Source: Pseudoalteromonas citrea (lineage in GTDB: Bacteria; Pseudomonadota; Gammaproteobacteria; Enterobacterales; Alteromonadaceae). Taken from it: a stretch of 64,000 nt of DNA. The stretch is from contig NZ_AHBZ03000022.1 in the NCBI RefSeq assembly GCF_000238375.3, forward strand, positions 1 to 64,000, read 5' to 3'. Shown here in pieces: positions 36,505 through 46,776 of the stretch. The stretch's first letter is position 1; every line of letters begins with the position of its first letter. Both the position numbers and the translations under genes were made by a program. The notes beneath the pieces are model-generated. The model searched no databases. It was not told the origin of the DNA and was given only the letters and a program-made list of their open reading frames with translations.

Positions 36505-36837
36505 TTACATATAGCTATCTTGATGAATTCTCACAAATAATTTTGTGCCAATTTTACTGTAATCTACTTTATATTCTCTGCCATCCAGCGACTGAATAAA
36601 CAATAACCGTTTAACTTCGCCAAAAATATCAGCACTGCCAATATTCACAATCTCTAAATAACGCTCTTTTGCTTCTCTACGATTACGAGGAAGCTCATCT
36701 TTAAATGGTATAAGTCCATTCACTGTGACTTGGATCTTCGGGTGAGTTTCCCCGTTAACAATAACCAAATCGAGCTTTTTCTCTTTGTGAATGATCGTAT
36801 TACGACCGCTTTTAATATAGGCTCTATCATCGCTCAT
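36505..36837 (-). CDS. Uncharacterised 110-aa protein
   Basis: No family recognised. The product is basic and soluble with alternating beta-like segments: LDLVIVNGETHPKIQVTVNG, a charged middle (ELPRNRREAKERYLEI) and a C-terminus VKRLLFIQSLDGREYKVDY. AGGA seven bases before the ATG supports it as real, and it sits 12 bp after the DUF2982-like gene and 20 bp before the surface lipoprotein gene. Confidence 0.7.
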   Translation of the reverse strand: MSDDRAYIKSGRNTIIHKEKKLDLVIVNGETHPKIQVTVNGLIPFKDELPRNRREAKERYLEIVNIGSADIFGEVKRLLFIQSLDGREYKVDYSKIGTKLFVRIHQDSYM

Positions 36838-36849
36838 GGACTATTCCTG

Positions 36850-37560
36850 TTACATCTGTTCATTGGTGACTTGCTCTTCTCGCAAGTTTTTAACCACCTG
36901 TTCTGGACTTATTTTCCAGCGGTTTATTAAAGTTGAAAAACGCCAAATATCTCGGTCTAACACATTTGCTGGTAATAACAAATCGTAACCGGTTAGCGTT
37001 TTCAGGTTGTGCATTCTGTTGGCAAACATCGCAATTAAGCCTGTATATAATTGCCCTGAATCAGATTTAAATTCGTCTGGTTCAATTAACCATTCTGATG
37101 GGCAGTTGCCATTTTTGCAATGCATTTTAACAGCTTGTAAAAATATATGCCGCTGTTCAATCAATAATTTCCCCGCTAATCTTGGGCTCAGTGCCTGCAA
37201 GAACTCATCGATATTAATAAGTTTAATGCCTACTGCGTTTAATTCCAGTAATTCCAACGTTTCCCCAGCCTTTGGGATGCCACTAGAATGCAAATTGTGT
37301 ATACCTATTTGCCATTGGCCAAACTTATGTACATATATGACCTGCTGTGCGTCAAGTAATATACTATAATATGGCTGCTGACTTTTCAAAAAACCTATTA
37401 GTATCGCTACTATAGCACTACTTGCTAGGGCGATTTCAAGGACGCTAATTGCGCTGCTACGCAAAGACACAAAAATCATAATAACAGCCAGCGAAATGCC
37501 GCCGACTATCATAAACTCGATGCTATGCCGATTTGCCTGTGCCCTCAATTTTGCCTGCAT
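36850..37560 (-). CDS. Membrane protein resembling DUF2982
   Basis: A 236-aa protein with two adjacent N-terminal membrane helices (about 15-33 and 38-58) and a cytoplasmic remainder. The later region has SLLDAQQVIYVHKFGQW, and a CKNGNC motif near 145-150. I associate it with DUF2982 proteins of marine gammaproteobacteria from memory, with moderate certainty. It heads the five-gene leftward run. Confidence 0.6.
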   Translation of the reverse strand: MQAKLRAQANRHSIEFMIVGGISLAVIMIFVSLRSSAISVLEIALASSAIVAILIGFLKSQQPYYSILLDAQQVIYVHKFGQWQIGIHNLHSSGIPKAGETLELLELNAVGIKLINIDEFLQALSPRLAGKLLIEQRHIFLQAVKMHCKNGNCPSEWLIEPDEFKSDSGQLYTGLIAMFANRMHNLKTLTGYDLLLPANVLDRDIWRFSTLINRWKISPEQVVKNLREEQVTNEQM

Positions 37561-37816
37561 TTGTTACGCCACCTTTACGTATAAAAACCAAAATAAAATA
37601 CAAACATAATGATCGCCCATACCAGCAATTGCCGTATTCTCCTACACGTGTGACACTTTTGATGCTTAGTCATATTATATAATTCAAACATTTAGGTACA
37701 AAAATAATATATTTAGGCGTTTTTTCGGTCAACGCACAAATTAACGAGACATCTAACCACCTTTTCTCACAACATATTTTGTACACTAGGGTTATCAATC
37801 GCAGTGGTAAAATAAC

Positions 37817-38872
37817 ATGTATGCAAAACAATCGGGTAAAGCCCTCTTTCCATTTATTATTTTAGTCTTGATTTGTATATCAGGCTATTTGTATTTCCCC
37901 TCATCACAAGGCAAAGCAACGAATGCTAAGCGCGGCGCAACAGCCGTTACAACAGTCGCAGCACAAGAACAATCTCGGATCATTACCATTACCGCAATAG
38001 GCAACGCCAGAGCAAACCAAGCTATCGACATCGTGAGTTCGCAAAATGACTATGTTAGCGATGTCTATTTTACCGACGGCGATGTGGTTTTACAAAATGA
38101 TAAATTAATACAACTGCAAGATATAGAAGAAAAGCTGGCAGTTAAAGAATTAACTATCCGATTAAAAGAACAACAACGACAACTGGCACGCCTCACTGAA
38201 TTGGCTAAGACACAATCGGCGGCACAGTCAGCCTTAGAAGAGCAGCGCTCAGTGGCTGACGCCTTATTCACACAACTGCAAACTGCTAAAGTCGAGCTGG
38301 CACAAATGACTGTCACAGCTCCATTTAAAGGCGTACTCGGAAAACGACTTATCTCGGTAGGTAGCTTTGTTGATAACAATACTCGGATCACCACTTTAGA
38401 TGACATCAGCGTGATAAAAGTCGACTTTCAAGTACCCGAAAAGTATTTAGGTCAGCTAAAAAAAGGCATGACAGTAGCAGCCTTGAGTGATGCGTACGGA
38501 CAAACACCATTTCAGGGAATGGTCTCTCACATTGACCCCCGTATTGATGAAACAACCAGAACAGTGCAAGTGACCGCTGATTTTGACAACAACAATGCAC
38601 AGCTGAAACCAGGCATGTTACTGCATGTTACTGTGGAACTTCGCTCCCTCACAGCCATCATGGTGCCAGAAAAAAGTATTATACCTAGAAAAGGGCAACA
38701 CTATGTCTTTGTTATTAATGAGCAACAAAAAGCACAGCTGACAGAGGTTGAATTACATACTCGATTTAATGGCTGGGTCGCCATTAAAAATGGCCTAGCG
38801 ACAGGCCAAAAAATTGTCACAGAGGGTACAACAAAAATACGCTCTGGTTCTGCAGTCACTGAGAAGGGGTAG
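37817..38872 (+). CDS. RND efflux periplasmic adaptor (membrane fusion protein)
   Basis: A 351-aa adaptor with an N-terminal membrane anchor (about 11-28) rather than a lipobox. The lipoyl/barrel-sandwich halves are VSSQNDYVSDVYFTDGDVV and MTVTAPFKGVLGKRLISVGSFV, flanking a short helical hairpin (about 95-155). The beta-barrel domain follows (VDFQVPEKYLGQLKKGM). The short hairpin is like VexA/MdtA-type pumps. It links the inner-membrane pump encoded 4 bp downstream to an outer-membrane channel encoded elsewhere. Confidence 0.93.
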   Translation: MYAKQSGKALFPFIILVLICISGYLYFPSSQGKATNAKRGATAVTTVAAQEQSRIITITAIGNARANQAIDIVSSQNDYVSDVYFTDGDVVLQNDKLIQLQDIEEKLAVKELTIRLKEQQRQLARLTELAKTQSAAQSALEEQRSVADALFTQLQTAKVELAQMTVTAPFKGVLGKRLISVGSFVDNNTRITTLDDISVIKVDFQVPEKYLGQLKKGMTVAALSDAYGQTPFQGMVSHIDPRIDETTRTVQVTADFDNNNAQLKPGMLLHVTVELRSLTAIMVPEKSIIPRKGQHYVFVINEQQKAQLTEVELHTRFNGWVAIKNGLATGQKIVTEGTTKIRSGSAVTEKG

Positions 38873-38875
38873 ACG

Positions 38876-41800
38876 GTGAAAATAACTGACACAGCGGTTA
38901 AAAGACCCGTTTTCGCCATTGTTATTAATTTGCTACTGCTGACCTTCGGTATCGTGGCATTCAGTATGCTGCCATTGCGCGAGTATCCCGACATCGAAAC
39001 TCCCATTGTCAGTGTCAGCACTGACTATACAGGGGCATCAAGTGAGGTCGTTGAAGCAAAAATAACACAGGTGCTTGAAAATCGAATCTCGGGGATTGAA
39101 GGGATTAAAAGTATTAACTCTTCGAGTCGAAATGGTCGCTCCAATATTACCATCGAATTTAATATTGATAGGGATATAGATGCGGCGGCAAATGACGTTA
39201 GAGAGCGAGTATCACGTGCATTAGATAGGTTACCCGAACAAGTAAGACCACCAGAGGTATCTAAGTCAAATTCAGATGAAAGTCCAATCGCATGGTTTGT
39301 ACTAAACAGCGACAGTATGAATACGTTGCAGCTATCTGACTACGCTCAGCGTTTTATTGTCGATAGACTGGCTGTAGTAGACGGCGTTTCCAATGTTAGG
39401 ATCGGTGGCGAGCGACAGTATGCTATGAAAGTATGGCTAAACCGACAAGCAATGGCAGCCAGAGGCGTTACCACTAGCGATATAGAACAAGTATTGCGTC
39501 GAGAAAACGTAGAACTACCTGCTGGTGAAATTGAATCACTTGATAGAGATTTTGCAGTGCGTATTGCACGTAGCTATAAAACCCAAAATGATTTTAAAAA
39601 CCTCGTTATTAAACGCGGTGAACAGGGCTACTTAATTAAGCTTGGAGAAGTCGCAGAGGTCATTTTAGAAGCCGCAGATGATGAAAGTACCTTTCGTGGC
39701 AATGGTAAAAATATGATTGGTCTTGGTATTGTCAAACAAGCGAAAGCCAACACCTTAGATGTGGTTGATAACGCACGCCAAGAATTAGAAAAAATAAAAC
39801 GCAACCTGCCTGAAGGCACCACAATACAAGACAGCTACGATTCGTCTATTTTTATTAGAGAGTCAATTACGGAAGTATACCGTACACTGGCAATTGCAAT
39901 GGCACTGGTTGTAGCCGTCATATTTTTATTTTTAGGCACTATTCGCGCCACTTTAATCCCTGCAATTACAGTGCCTGTAGCATTAATTGCCACCTTTATG
40001 TTTTTATTGGCGATGGGTTATTCCATTAACTTGCTCACCCTGCTCGCGCTTGTACTGGCAATAGGATTAGTCGTTGATGATGCCATCGTCATGTTAGAGA
40101 ATATTCATCGACGCATAGAACTGGGAGAGCCCCCACTTCTTGCCGCTTATCGTGGCGCAAAAGAGGTAGGATTCGCCATTATCGCGACTACATTGGTACT
40201 CATCTCAGTCTTTGTGCCATTGGTATTTATGGATGGTCGAATTGGCGCATTGTTTACAGAGTTCGCCATGGCTGTCAGTGCTGCGGTGCTATTTTCTAGT
40301 ATTACTGCGTTAACGCTTGCGCCCGCTTTATGCTCAAAAGTCCTCAAGCCAAGCACTTCAAATAATAAATTCAGTCAATGGATGGACCGCCAATTTGCGC
40401 GTTTGGAACAAGGTTATCGCAATACCTTATTAGCTAACTTAAAACGTCGCTATAGTCTTATTGTGGTCTTGATACTGGCAGGTTTCACTAGCTTTAGCCT
40501 ATATAAACAGATCCCCTCGGAACTGACCCCTAAAGAAGACCGAGGTACATTCTTTGTTATGATGAATGGCCCTGAAGGGGCTAGCTATGAAAATAACGAA
40601 CAAAACATGTCACAAATTGAGCAGCGCTTGTTACCTTATGTTGATGCTGGCGAGCTTAGTAGAGTATTAGTGCGTGTGCCGGGCTGGGGTGGTCAAGGTG
40701 GCGTCGCCATCATTGGTATGCCTGACTGGGATGAACGAAAGCGCTCAACTTGGGAAGTGATGGGTGAGATCAGTACAAAAATGCGTGAAGTCACGGATAT
40801 TAGGGCCTTTGCCATAATGCGCCGTGGTATCGGTGGCGGTGGTCAGTCCCGTCCTATTGAGTTTGTACTTCAGGGCAATGATTACGCCGAACTATCCCAA
40901 TGGAGAGACCGGATCATAAAACGCGCGCAAGAAAATAAAGGTCTAGTGCGCCTTGATCATGATTACAAAGAAACCTTTCCACAGTTTCTTATTCACATAG
41001 ATAAAACCAAAGCCGCAGATTTAGGTGTATCTATAAGTGATATAGGGAATACGTTAGAAACAATGCTAGGACAACGCCGCATTACCACCTTTATCGACCG
41101 TGGTGAAGAATATGACGTCATCTTAAAAGGCACTAAAGCTGATTTTAGTGGACCCAATGATATCGCCAACATTTTTGTTAAATCACGCACAGAACAACTG
41201 ATCCCGCTAGACAGTCTTATTAATATTAAAGAAGAGGCGACCGCGTCTAGGCTTAATAGATATAACAGAATGCGTGCTATCACTATCACAGCAAACCTCG
41301 CCAATGGCTATACGCTAGCTGAGGCACTCGCATTTTTAAACACCATCGCAGCAGAAGAAAATGACATCGATGGAGCCGTTGATTATAAGGGCGAGTCACA
41401 GCTGTTCTATGAAGGCGCTTCAGCAATGACCTATGTGTTTATTCTCGCCTTAACAGTCACGTTCTTAGTACTTGCCGCCCAGTTTGAAAGCTTTGTGCAC
41501 CCGCTTGTGATCATGCTCACAGTGCCACTCGGCCTAGTGGGTGCTATGTACGGCTTGTACCTAACCGATAGCTCACTCAATATTTATAGCCAAATCGGGA
41601 TTGTCATGCTAATTGGCTTAAGTGCTAAAAATGGCATCCTCATTGTTGAATTTGCCAATCAATTACGTGATAAAGGCGTTGCCTTCGAACAAGCAATTGT
41701 GGATGCATCTGTACAACGCTTAAGACCGATTATAATGACCTCACTTACCACTGTAATGAGTTCAATCCCGCTAGTAATGGCTGTCGGTCCCGGCTCTGAG

Positions 41801-41977
41801 AGCCGAATGGTGATCGGTGTGGTTGTATTTGCAGGTGTCAGTATCGCCACATTATTAACGCTATTTGTGATCCCGTGTGCTTACAATCTATTCTGTAAAA
41901 ACACCCAGTCGCCTGAGTTCTTAGCGCAAAAGCTAGAACAGCAGGCCTCAACAACTAAAGAGATACAACATGACTAA
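38876..41977 (+). CDS. RND efflux pump permease, HAE-1 family
   Basis: A 1033-aa proton-driven drug/solute exporter with 12 membrane helices and two large periplasmic loops. It begins at GTG with AGAAGGGG upstream (KITDTAVKRPVFAIVINLLLL). The proton-relay Asp pair is intact in LAIGLVVDDAIVMLENIHRR (helix 4). The C-terminal half has IGLSAKNGILIVEFANQLRD and PIIMTSLTTVMSSIPLV. No outer-membrane channel gene is adjacent. Its end overlaps msrA by 8 bp. Confidence 0.95.
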   Translation: MKITDTAVKRPVFAIVINLLLLTFGIVAFSMLPLREYPDIETPIVSVSTDYTGASSEVVEAKITQVLENRISGIEGIKSINSSSRNGRSNITIEFNIDRDIDAAANDVRERVSRALDRLPEQVRPPEVSKSNSDESPIAWFVLNSDSMNTLQLSDYAQRFIVDRLAVVDGVSNVRIGGERQYAMKVWLNRQAMAARGVTTSDIEQVLRRENVELPAGEIESLDRDFAVRIARSYKTQNDFKNLVIKRGEQGYLIKLGEVAEVILEAADDESTFRGNGKNMIGLGIVKQAKANTLDVVDNARQELEKIKRNLPEGTTIQDSYDSSIFIRESITEVYRTLAIAMALVVAVIFLFLGTIRATLIPAITVPVALIATFMFLLAMGYSINLLTLLALVLAIGLVVDDAIVMLENIHRRIELGEPPLLAAYRGAKEVGFAIIATTLVLISVFVPLVFMDGRIGALFTEFAMAVSAAVLFSSITALTLAPALCSKVLKPSTSNNKFSQWMDRQFARLEQGYRNTLLANLKRRYSLIVVLILAGFTSFSLYKQIPSELTPKEDRGTFFVMMNGPEGASYENNEQNMSQIEQRLLPYVDAGELSRVLVRVPGWGGQGGVAIIGMPDWDERKRSTWEVMGEISTKMREVTDIRAFAIMRRGIGGGGQSRPIEFVLQGNDYAELSQWRDRIIKRAQENKGLVRLDHDYKETFPQFLIHIDKTKAADLGVSISDIGNTLETMLGQRRITTFIDRGEEYDVILKGTKADFSGPNDIANIFVKSRTEQLIPLDSLINIKEEATASRLNRYNRMRAITITANLANGYTLAEALAFLNTIAAEENDIDGAVDYKGESQLFYEGASAMTYVFILALTVTFLVLAAQFESFVHPLVIMLTVPLGLVGAMYGLYLTDSSLNIYSQIGIVMLIGLSAKNGILIVEFANQLRDKGVAFEQAIVDASVQRLRPIIMTSLTTVMSSIPLVMAVGPGSESRMVIGVVVFAGVSIATLLTLFVIPCAYNLFCKNTQSPEFLAQKLEQQASTTKEIQHD

Positions 41978-42503
41978 TATACACATTGCGACGTTCGGTG
42001 GAGGCTGTTTTTGGTGTATTGACGCGGCATTTCGCCGTGTCAAAGGAGTAACCTTAGTAAGCTCAGGCTATACGGGTGGTCATTTAGATGCGCCAACTTA
42101 TCAAGCAATATGTCAAGGGGATAGCGGTCATGCTGAAGTGGTCAAAATATCTTTTGATCCAACAGTCATTGAGTACGAAACATTACTAGAGATGTTTTTT
42201 ACGCTGCATGATCCAACGCAGTTAAATCGTCAAGGGAATGATGTGGGTACGCAGTACCGTAGCGTCATCTACTTTCATGACGAAGCGCAGCAGCTAAAAG
42301 CACACGCAATGATCTCTGCACAGCAAACACATCATAACGCACCGATTGTGACAGAGGTGAGCCCCTCAACAACGTTTTATCCCGCTGAGGACTACCATCA
42401 AGACTACTTCAATGAAAACCCTCAACAAGGGTATTGCAGTATCTTAATTGCACCCAAAATAGCCAAGTTTGAGCAAGTATTTAGAAGCTGGATTATCGGC
42501 TAA
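41970..42503 (+). CDS. msrA: Peptide methionine sulfoxide reductase MsrA
   Basis: Reduces methionine S-sulfoxide in proteins. The 177-aa product has the active-site motif GCFWC with catalytic C13, plus YTGGHLDAPTYQAICQGDSGHAE and TQYRSVIYF, all typical. Near the C-terminus, YCSILIAPK holds a candidate resolving Cys. The ATG lies inside the RND gene end, implying coupling. Confidence 0.95.
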   Translation: MTNIHIATFGGGCFWCIDAAFRRVKGVTLVSSGYTGGHLDAPTYQAICQGDSGHAEVVKISFDPTVIEYETLLEMFFTLHDPTQLNRQGNDVGTQYRSVIYFHDEAQQLKAHAMISAQQTHHNAPIVTEVSPSTTFYPAEDYHQDYFNENPQQGYCSILIAPKIAKFEQVFRSWIIG

Positions 42504-42550
42504 TTTATTAAAGTGTGCTCGAGCGCTACGCACACATACCTGAGTGCATA

Positions 42551-42580
42551 AAAGAGGCGAGTAATTACTCGCCTTTTTAA
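42551..42580 (+). terminator. Bidirectional terminator between msrA and btuB
   Basis: AGGCGAGTAA pairs with TTACTCGCCT as a perfect 20-bp palindrome (42555-42574), flanked by AAA on the left and TTTTT on the right, between two convergent genes. Confidence 0.85.
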
Positions 42581-42610
42581 AAAATATTAAGCCCGTACGT
42601 TTTGTGCCAG

Positions 42611-44494
42611 TTAAAAACGTACTGTTGCACCTACATAAGCTTGTCGGCCCAACGAGGTATACCCCAATACATTACCATTACTCGCATATCCAGTGGCTGC
42701 AGTAATATAATCTTTACCGGCAATATTTTCTAATCTCGCATTCAAGGTTAACCCATCAAAAAGCTTATAATTAGCGCCTAAGTTAAACACTGTATACCCT
42801 GCAAGGGTTGTCGCCTTAGACTGGCCTAAATTCGAATCATACAAGTTAATTGAAGGGCGTGATGAGCGATACTGCATGGCAAGATTCACATCAAGCTTGT
42901 CCCATGAACGTGCCACAGTGTAATTGAATGACTCAGAAGGACGGCGAACAAGCTTTTCGCCCGTTGTGCCATCTTTAGCGTCTAAAAATGTGGCATTGAT
43001 ACTATGTTCAAAACCGAAAGCACTCACGTTTGCAGACAACTCCACCCCTTCCATCGTGGCTTTATCCACATTGTAAGGAATGTATTTCCCAGAATCTGCA
43101 TCATATTGATTGCTGATCAAGTTATCTATTTTGTTCTGAAAAACAGCAACATCATATCGGCCCCAACGCGTTGACAATGACATGCCAATTTCATTATTGG
43201 TTGCCTCTTCAGGTTTAATATTAACGTTCGGTAAATACCATGGGCTTTGCGCTACAAAGGTATTCGTCAGTGAAGGTGCTCTAAAAGCTGTGCCATGATT
43301 TACTCTAAACGTCACATCTCGATGAGGCTTAACACCAAAAGCGGTAGTATAAGTATTTGCTCTACCATGATAATCATAGTCATCAGAGCGTACTACCACA
43401 TTTGCTAACCATTTATTATCATCATAAAACCCACCTAAGAATATCGCTTGATTATCTCGCTGTGTTTCACTGAAAGTGGCTGTAGAACCGCCAAGATCTT
43501 CAGTCAAATAGTTAAACCCACCGCTAAACTGAGTTGTTTCATTTAGCCTGTATAAAGTACGATATTCAGCTTCTGCACGCTCAGTGCTGTAAATATCATG
43601 CTTAGGTGTACCCGTTTGAATGTTCTCTTCTTGCGAGACACCTACTGAGGCTGAGTGTTCAAATTGACCTAACTTTTTCTGCCACGCTATTCTGCTGCTA
43701 TAGTTTTCAAAATCATAGGCGTCATTACCCCATGCATTGTCATACTCAGCATCGCCTTCACTGTATTGCACAAGCGCATTAAACTGGCCTAATTCATCTG
43801 TATTTATCGTTAAGTTAAAACCAATATTTTGGTTATTGTAACCATCTGAATCATGATCTTTACCAATTGGTGCTACAGGGTCTTTTTCTTTGACGTCATA
43901 GCCTTTTGTATCTTCATACCCTAAGTTATAACCAAGGGTAATATTATCTTGGCTAAATTCACCCGCTTGCTGATAATTCACATAGTTGTGACTACCACTC
44001 GTTAGCGTAATTTCATGCTGAGTTGCTTGGCGTGTAATAATATTGATCACCCCAGCCATCGCATCAGAACCATAAATCGCAGCACGCGCCCCTTTTACAA
44101 CCTCAATTCTCTCGATGCTGTTTACAGGTATATTCGAGAAGGAAACACTGCCTGAGTTCGCGTCACTAATACGTACCCCATCAACCAATACTAAGGTATG
44201 TTTTGTCGCTGCGCCTCGAACAAATACACTGGCCTGTTGACCAAAGCCACCGTTACGTACTACATCAATGCCAGCTACCGTGTTTAATAAAGAAGGCAAA
44301 TCACGGATGTTGCTGCTTTCTATTTCTGCACGCTCAATCACATTGACCGTAGCAAGCGTGTTATTAATTGATTGTTCAAATTTATTTGCTGTTACCGTAA
44401 TACGTTCAATATTTTCGGTAGATGAGCTTTGTGCTGACGCAGAAAAAGAGAGCGCAGTCAAAATTGCAGCGCTTAGTGCGGATTTAGCTAGCAT
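42611..44494 (-). CDS. btuB: TonB-dependent vitamin B12 receptor BtuB
   Basis: Outer-membrane active transporter for cobalamin. A 627-aa product: signal peptide (about 1-21), TonB box region ERITVTANK, plug domain (about 40-150; LPSLLNTVAGIDVVRNGGFGQQASVFVRG, VEVVKGARAAIYGSDAMAGVINIITR) and a beta-barrel ending in Phe (YVGATVRF). The assignment to BtuB rather than another TonB receptor rests on family appearance plus the cobalamin riboswitch directly upstream. Confidence 0.93.
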   Translation of the reverse strand: MLAKSALSAAILTALSFSASAQSSSTENIERITVTANKFEQSINNTLATVNVIERAEIESSNIRDLPSLLNTVAGIDVVRNGGFGQQASVFVRGAATKHTLVLVDGVRISDANSGSVSFSNIPVNSIERIEVVKGARAAIYGSDAMAGVINIITRQATQHEITLTSGSHNYVNYQQAGEFSQDNITLGYNLGYEDTKGYDVKEKDPVAPIGKDHDSDGYNNQNIGFNLTINTDELGQFNALVQYSEGDAEYDNAWGNDAYDFENYSSRIAWQKKLGQFEHSASVGVSQEENIQTGTPKHDIYSTERAEAEYRTLYRLNETTQFSGGFNYLTEDLGGSTATFSETQRDNQAIFLGGFYDDNKWLANVVVRSDDYDYHGRANTYTTAFGVKPHRDVTFRVNHGTAFRAPSLTNTFVAQSPWYLPNVNIKPEEATNNEIGMSLSTRWGRYDVAVFQNKIDNLISNQYDADSGKYIPYNVDKATMEGVELSANVSAFGFEHSINATFLDAKDGTTGEKLVRRPSESFNYTVARSWDKLDVNLAMQYRSSRPSINLYDSNLGQSKATTLAGYTVFNLGANYKLFDGLTLNARLENIAGKDYITAATGYASNGNVLGYTSLGRQAYVGATVRF

Positions 44495-44549
44495 TGTTTC
44501 CCCTTACTCATACCCACCGTACAAGTAATAATTAGTAAATGAATATCAA

Positions 44550-44662
44550 GGCCGGTCTCCGGACTTTGCTTATAAAGCATTACCGTTGCGGGGGCAGTGT
44601 TGGACTTAAACCAGTACATGCATTTGCACCAACTTCCCGATTATCTTAGCAAGTTTATTCAC
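44550..44662 (-). promoter_or_regulatory. Cobalamin riboswitch upstream of btuB
   Basis: On the minus strand the conserved elements occur in order: GGGAAGTTGGTG (about 44637-44626), AAGTCCAACACTGCCCCCGC (about 44608-44589; the B12 box), AACGGTAA, and AGTCCGGAGACCGGCC (about 44566-44551). The last element ends 56 bp before the btuB ATG, allowing adenosylcobalamin to block translation or elongation. This is a standard arrangement. Confidence 0.92.
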
Positions 44663-44821
44663 ATTAACTGTGTAATATGAAAATCATAGAAACTTATTAA
44701 GCACCTTGAAAAGAGCCGTTATTGTGCGAATTTTGAGGGGAAATGTCAATGGACGTCTAGAAATCTAAAAACCAAAAGTTCATACGTAGAGTCGATAATT
44801 TGATGGATAAGCATAAACTTT

Positions 44822-44852
44822 GTAAATAAAAGTGGTACAGCTTGGTACCACT
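44822..44852 (-). terminator. Terminator of yajQ
   Basis: Perfect 8-bp stem AGTGGTAC/GTACCACT with a 6-nt loop, followed on the minus strand by TTTTATTTAC, 10 bp after the yajQ stop. The stretch 44663-44821 between this and the riboswitch holds the btuB promoter region and no ORF. Confidence 0.8.
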
Positions 44853-44861
44853 AAATAGTCA

Positions 44862-45344
44862 TTAATCGCGGAAGTTTTTAAACTGGAAAGGCTGCCCTAA
44901 ATCAGCAGTACGCACTACTTGCATCGCTTCTTGTAAGTCATCGCGCTTTTTACCTGTTACACGCACTTCTTCACCTTGAATCGCCGCTTGCACTTTAATT
45001 TTGGCATCTTTAATCGCTTTAACGATTTTTTTCGCCATCTCTTTTTCAATACCTTGCTTTAAAGCCACCTTACGCGAAACATGCTTACCAGCACGTTCAA
45101 TGTCTTTTAACTCTAAGCTAGCTACGTCTAAGCCGCGTTTTGATGCTTTACTTGCTAAAATATCAAACAATTGCATAACTTGTGGATCAGCTTCTGCTTT
45201 CAAAGTAATGGTTTCATTTGTCAGCTCGATAGAGGCATCAACACCACGAAAATCATAACGAGTTTCTAATTCACGCTTCGCATTATCTACTGCATTTTGC
45301 GCTTCTGTAATTTCAATTTCTGACACAATGTCAAATGATGGCAT
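44862..45344 (-). CDS. yajQ: YajQ family cyclic-di-GMP/nucleotide-binding protein
   Basis: A 160-aa protein, full length for the family, starting [22 protein letters not shown] and ending [10 protein letters not shown]. The two ferredoxin-like domains and the [12 protein letters not shown] segment are conserved. Xanthomonas homologues bind c-di-GMP and act on transcription factors; whether that holds here is unknown. Confidence 0.95.
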   Translation of the reverse strand: MPSFDIVSEIEITEAQNAVDNAKRELETRYDFRGVDASIELTNETITLKAEADPQVMQLFDILASKASKRGLDVASLELKDIERAGKHVSRKVALKQGIEKEMAKKIVKAIKDAKIKVQAAIQGEEVRVTGKKRDDLQEAMQVVRTADLGQPFQFKNFRD

Positions 45345-45482
45345 AGTAAATCTCCTAATATTTATGCTGCAATTATATCAACCTAAAATAAATTTTGGAC
45401 AACTTTTTATATTCACCCAACAGCCAGTTTTCAGTGATATACTGACTTCACTCTTTTACACACGAACAACCCAGGAAGTTTT

Positions 45483-45833
45483 GTGACCAGACGTATTTAT
45501 CAACTTGTTTTGCTTATTACCTTGGCTATCTGTACTGCGCTTTTTGCGAAAGAAATCCAACACTCAGGCATACGGATAGAACACCTTGATAAAATTGCTC
45601 ACTTTGGCATATTTTTTATACTTGCTTTTATTATGCACCACGCCTTTAAATGGCCAATGTGGTTACAAATAACCTTGCTCGCAAGTTATGGCGTGGGTAT
45701 TGAATTAATGCAAGGTATGCTGCCACACCGTCAAGCCTCATTTGCAGACTTTATCGCTGATGTCCTTGGCGCTGTTAGCTATTACGCCAGCTATATTTTA
45801 TGGCGTACTTGGCGTGGTAACAAATATGGCTAA
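45483..45833 (+). CDS. VanZ-like family membrane protein
   Basis: A 116-aa protein with four predicted helices. Conserved features of VanZ-like proteins are visible: HLDKIAHFGIFFILAF in the second helix and IELMQGMLPHRQASFADFIADVLGA near the end. It starts with GTG, supported by AGGAAG. Function of this family outside teicoplanin resistance is unclear. It overlaps panE by 8 bp. Confidence 0.85.
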   Translation: MTRRIYQLVLLITLAICTALFAKEIQHSGIRIEHLDKIAHFGIFFILAFIMHHAFKWPMWLQITLLASYGVGIELMQGMLPHRQASFADFIADVLGAVSYYASYILWRTWRGNKYG

Positions 45834-46728
45834 TCTGCATATTGTGGGCGCCGGTGCTATTGGCCTATCGCTTGCCAATGCTTTAGCGTATCACCATCAC
45901 ACAACCTTGCTAGTCAGGCGCGGCTATAACACACCTTTTTCATTCTATAACGGTCAAAAAACCCATAGCATTCCTGTCAAACACATCAACATGAATGCGT
46001 TACAAAAAGATATACTTGCCATTCAAAATTGTTTTATTTGTGTAAAAGCATATCAGCTACAAAGCGCATTTAAGTCTGTTTTACCCTACTTAACAGCGCA
46101 CGCAAATGTCTTTATTAGTCATAACGGTATGAGTGAACTAAATGAGTTTGAGCAGCATTTAGGCGCAGATCAAGGGCTGTTCTTCGTTAGTACATCAATG
46201 GGTGGGTTAAAAATAAATGATACAACCGTACAGGAGACTGGCGCCGGAGAAACCTATGTTGGTGCTTGTAATAAAGTAGCTCTGGAGCGATTAGCACACA
46301 ATTACAGTACGTTTTTTTCTTCGCACATACCACACAGTAAAACCCATCACAATATTGAACAACTGAGATGGCAAAAACTACTTGTGAACGTCGCTATAAA
46401 TCCTTTATCGGCTATTCATCAGATAAAAAATGGTCAACTTCGTCAGCCAAAATACGCAAGCACTATTCTACAGTTATTAAATGAAGCCTGTGCAGTAGCA
46501 CGTGCAGATAAAGTACATTTAGAACTTAGTGAAGCACTTGCCAATGCCTATCAAGTCATGACCCTTACTCAAAATAATTCGTCATCTATGGCGCAAGACG
46601 TCTTTCATAATAGAGAAACTGAAATCGACGCAATTTGTGGCTATATCACACGCAGAGGTGTTCATCATGGTATTCACACTCCGTACAACCGAAGCATGCT
46701 TGAGCAATTATTAAAAAGTCATAGTTAA
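45826..46728 (+). CDS. panE: 2-dehydropantoate 2-reductase
   Basis: NADPH-dependent reduction of ketopantoate to pantoate for coenzyme A synthesis. The start at 45826 (MANLHIVGAGAIGLSLANAL) puts the GxGxxG dinucleotide motif at residues 8-13 and gives 300 aa, normal for PanE; an earlier in-frame start would add 28 residues inside the VanZ gene. Conserved Lys (WQKLLVNVAINPLSAI) and Asn/Ser (NSSSMAQDV) active-site segments are present. Confidence 0.92.
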   Translation: MANLHIVGAGAIGLSLANALAYHHHTTLLVRRGYNTPFSFYNGQKTHSIPVKHINMNALQKDILAIQNCFICVKAYQLQSAFKSVLPYLTAHANVFISHNGMSELNEFEQHLGADQGLFFVSTSMGGLKINDTTVQETGAGETYVGACNKVALERLAHNYSTFFSSHIPHSKTHHNIEQLRWQKLLVNVAINPLSAIHQIKNGQLRQPKYASTILQLLNEACAVARADKVHLELSEALANAYQVMTLTQNNSSSMAQDVFHNRETEIDAICGYITRRGVHHGIHTPYNRSMLEQLLKSHS

Positions 46729-46730
46729 CA

Positions 46731-46764
46731 TATAATACTGAGCCGTACAGCTCAGTATTATATA
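46731..46764 (+). terminator. Convergent terminator between panE and thiI
   Basis: Perfect 14-bp arms (ATATAATACTGAGC and its complement) around a 6-nt loop between two convergent genes, usable in both directions. Confidence 0.75.
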
Positions 46765-46776
46765 AGTACTTGCGCT

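Noticed and set aside
36201-36599. 132-codon plus-strand frame over the Ig-repeat lipoprotein gene
   Set aside because: Antisense to the signal peptide and first repeats, with no ribosome binding site and no family resemblance.
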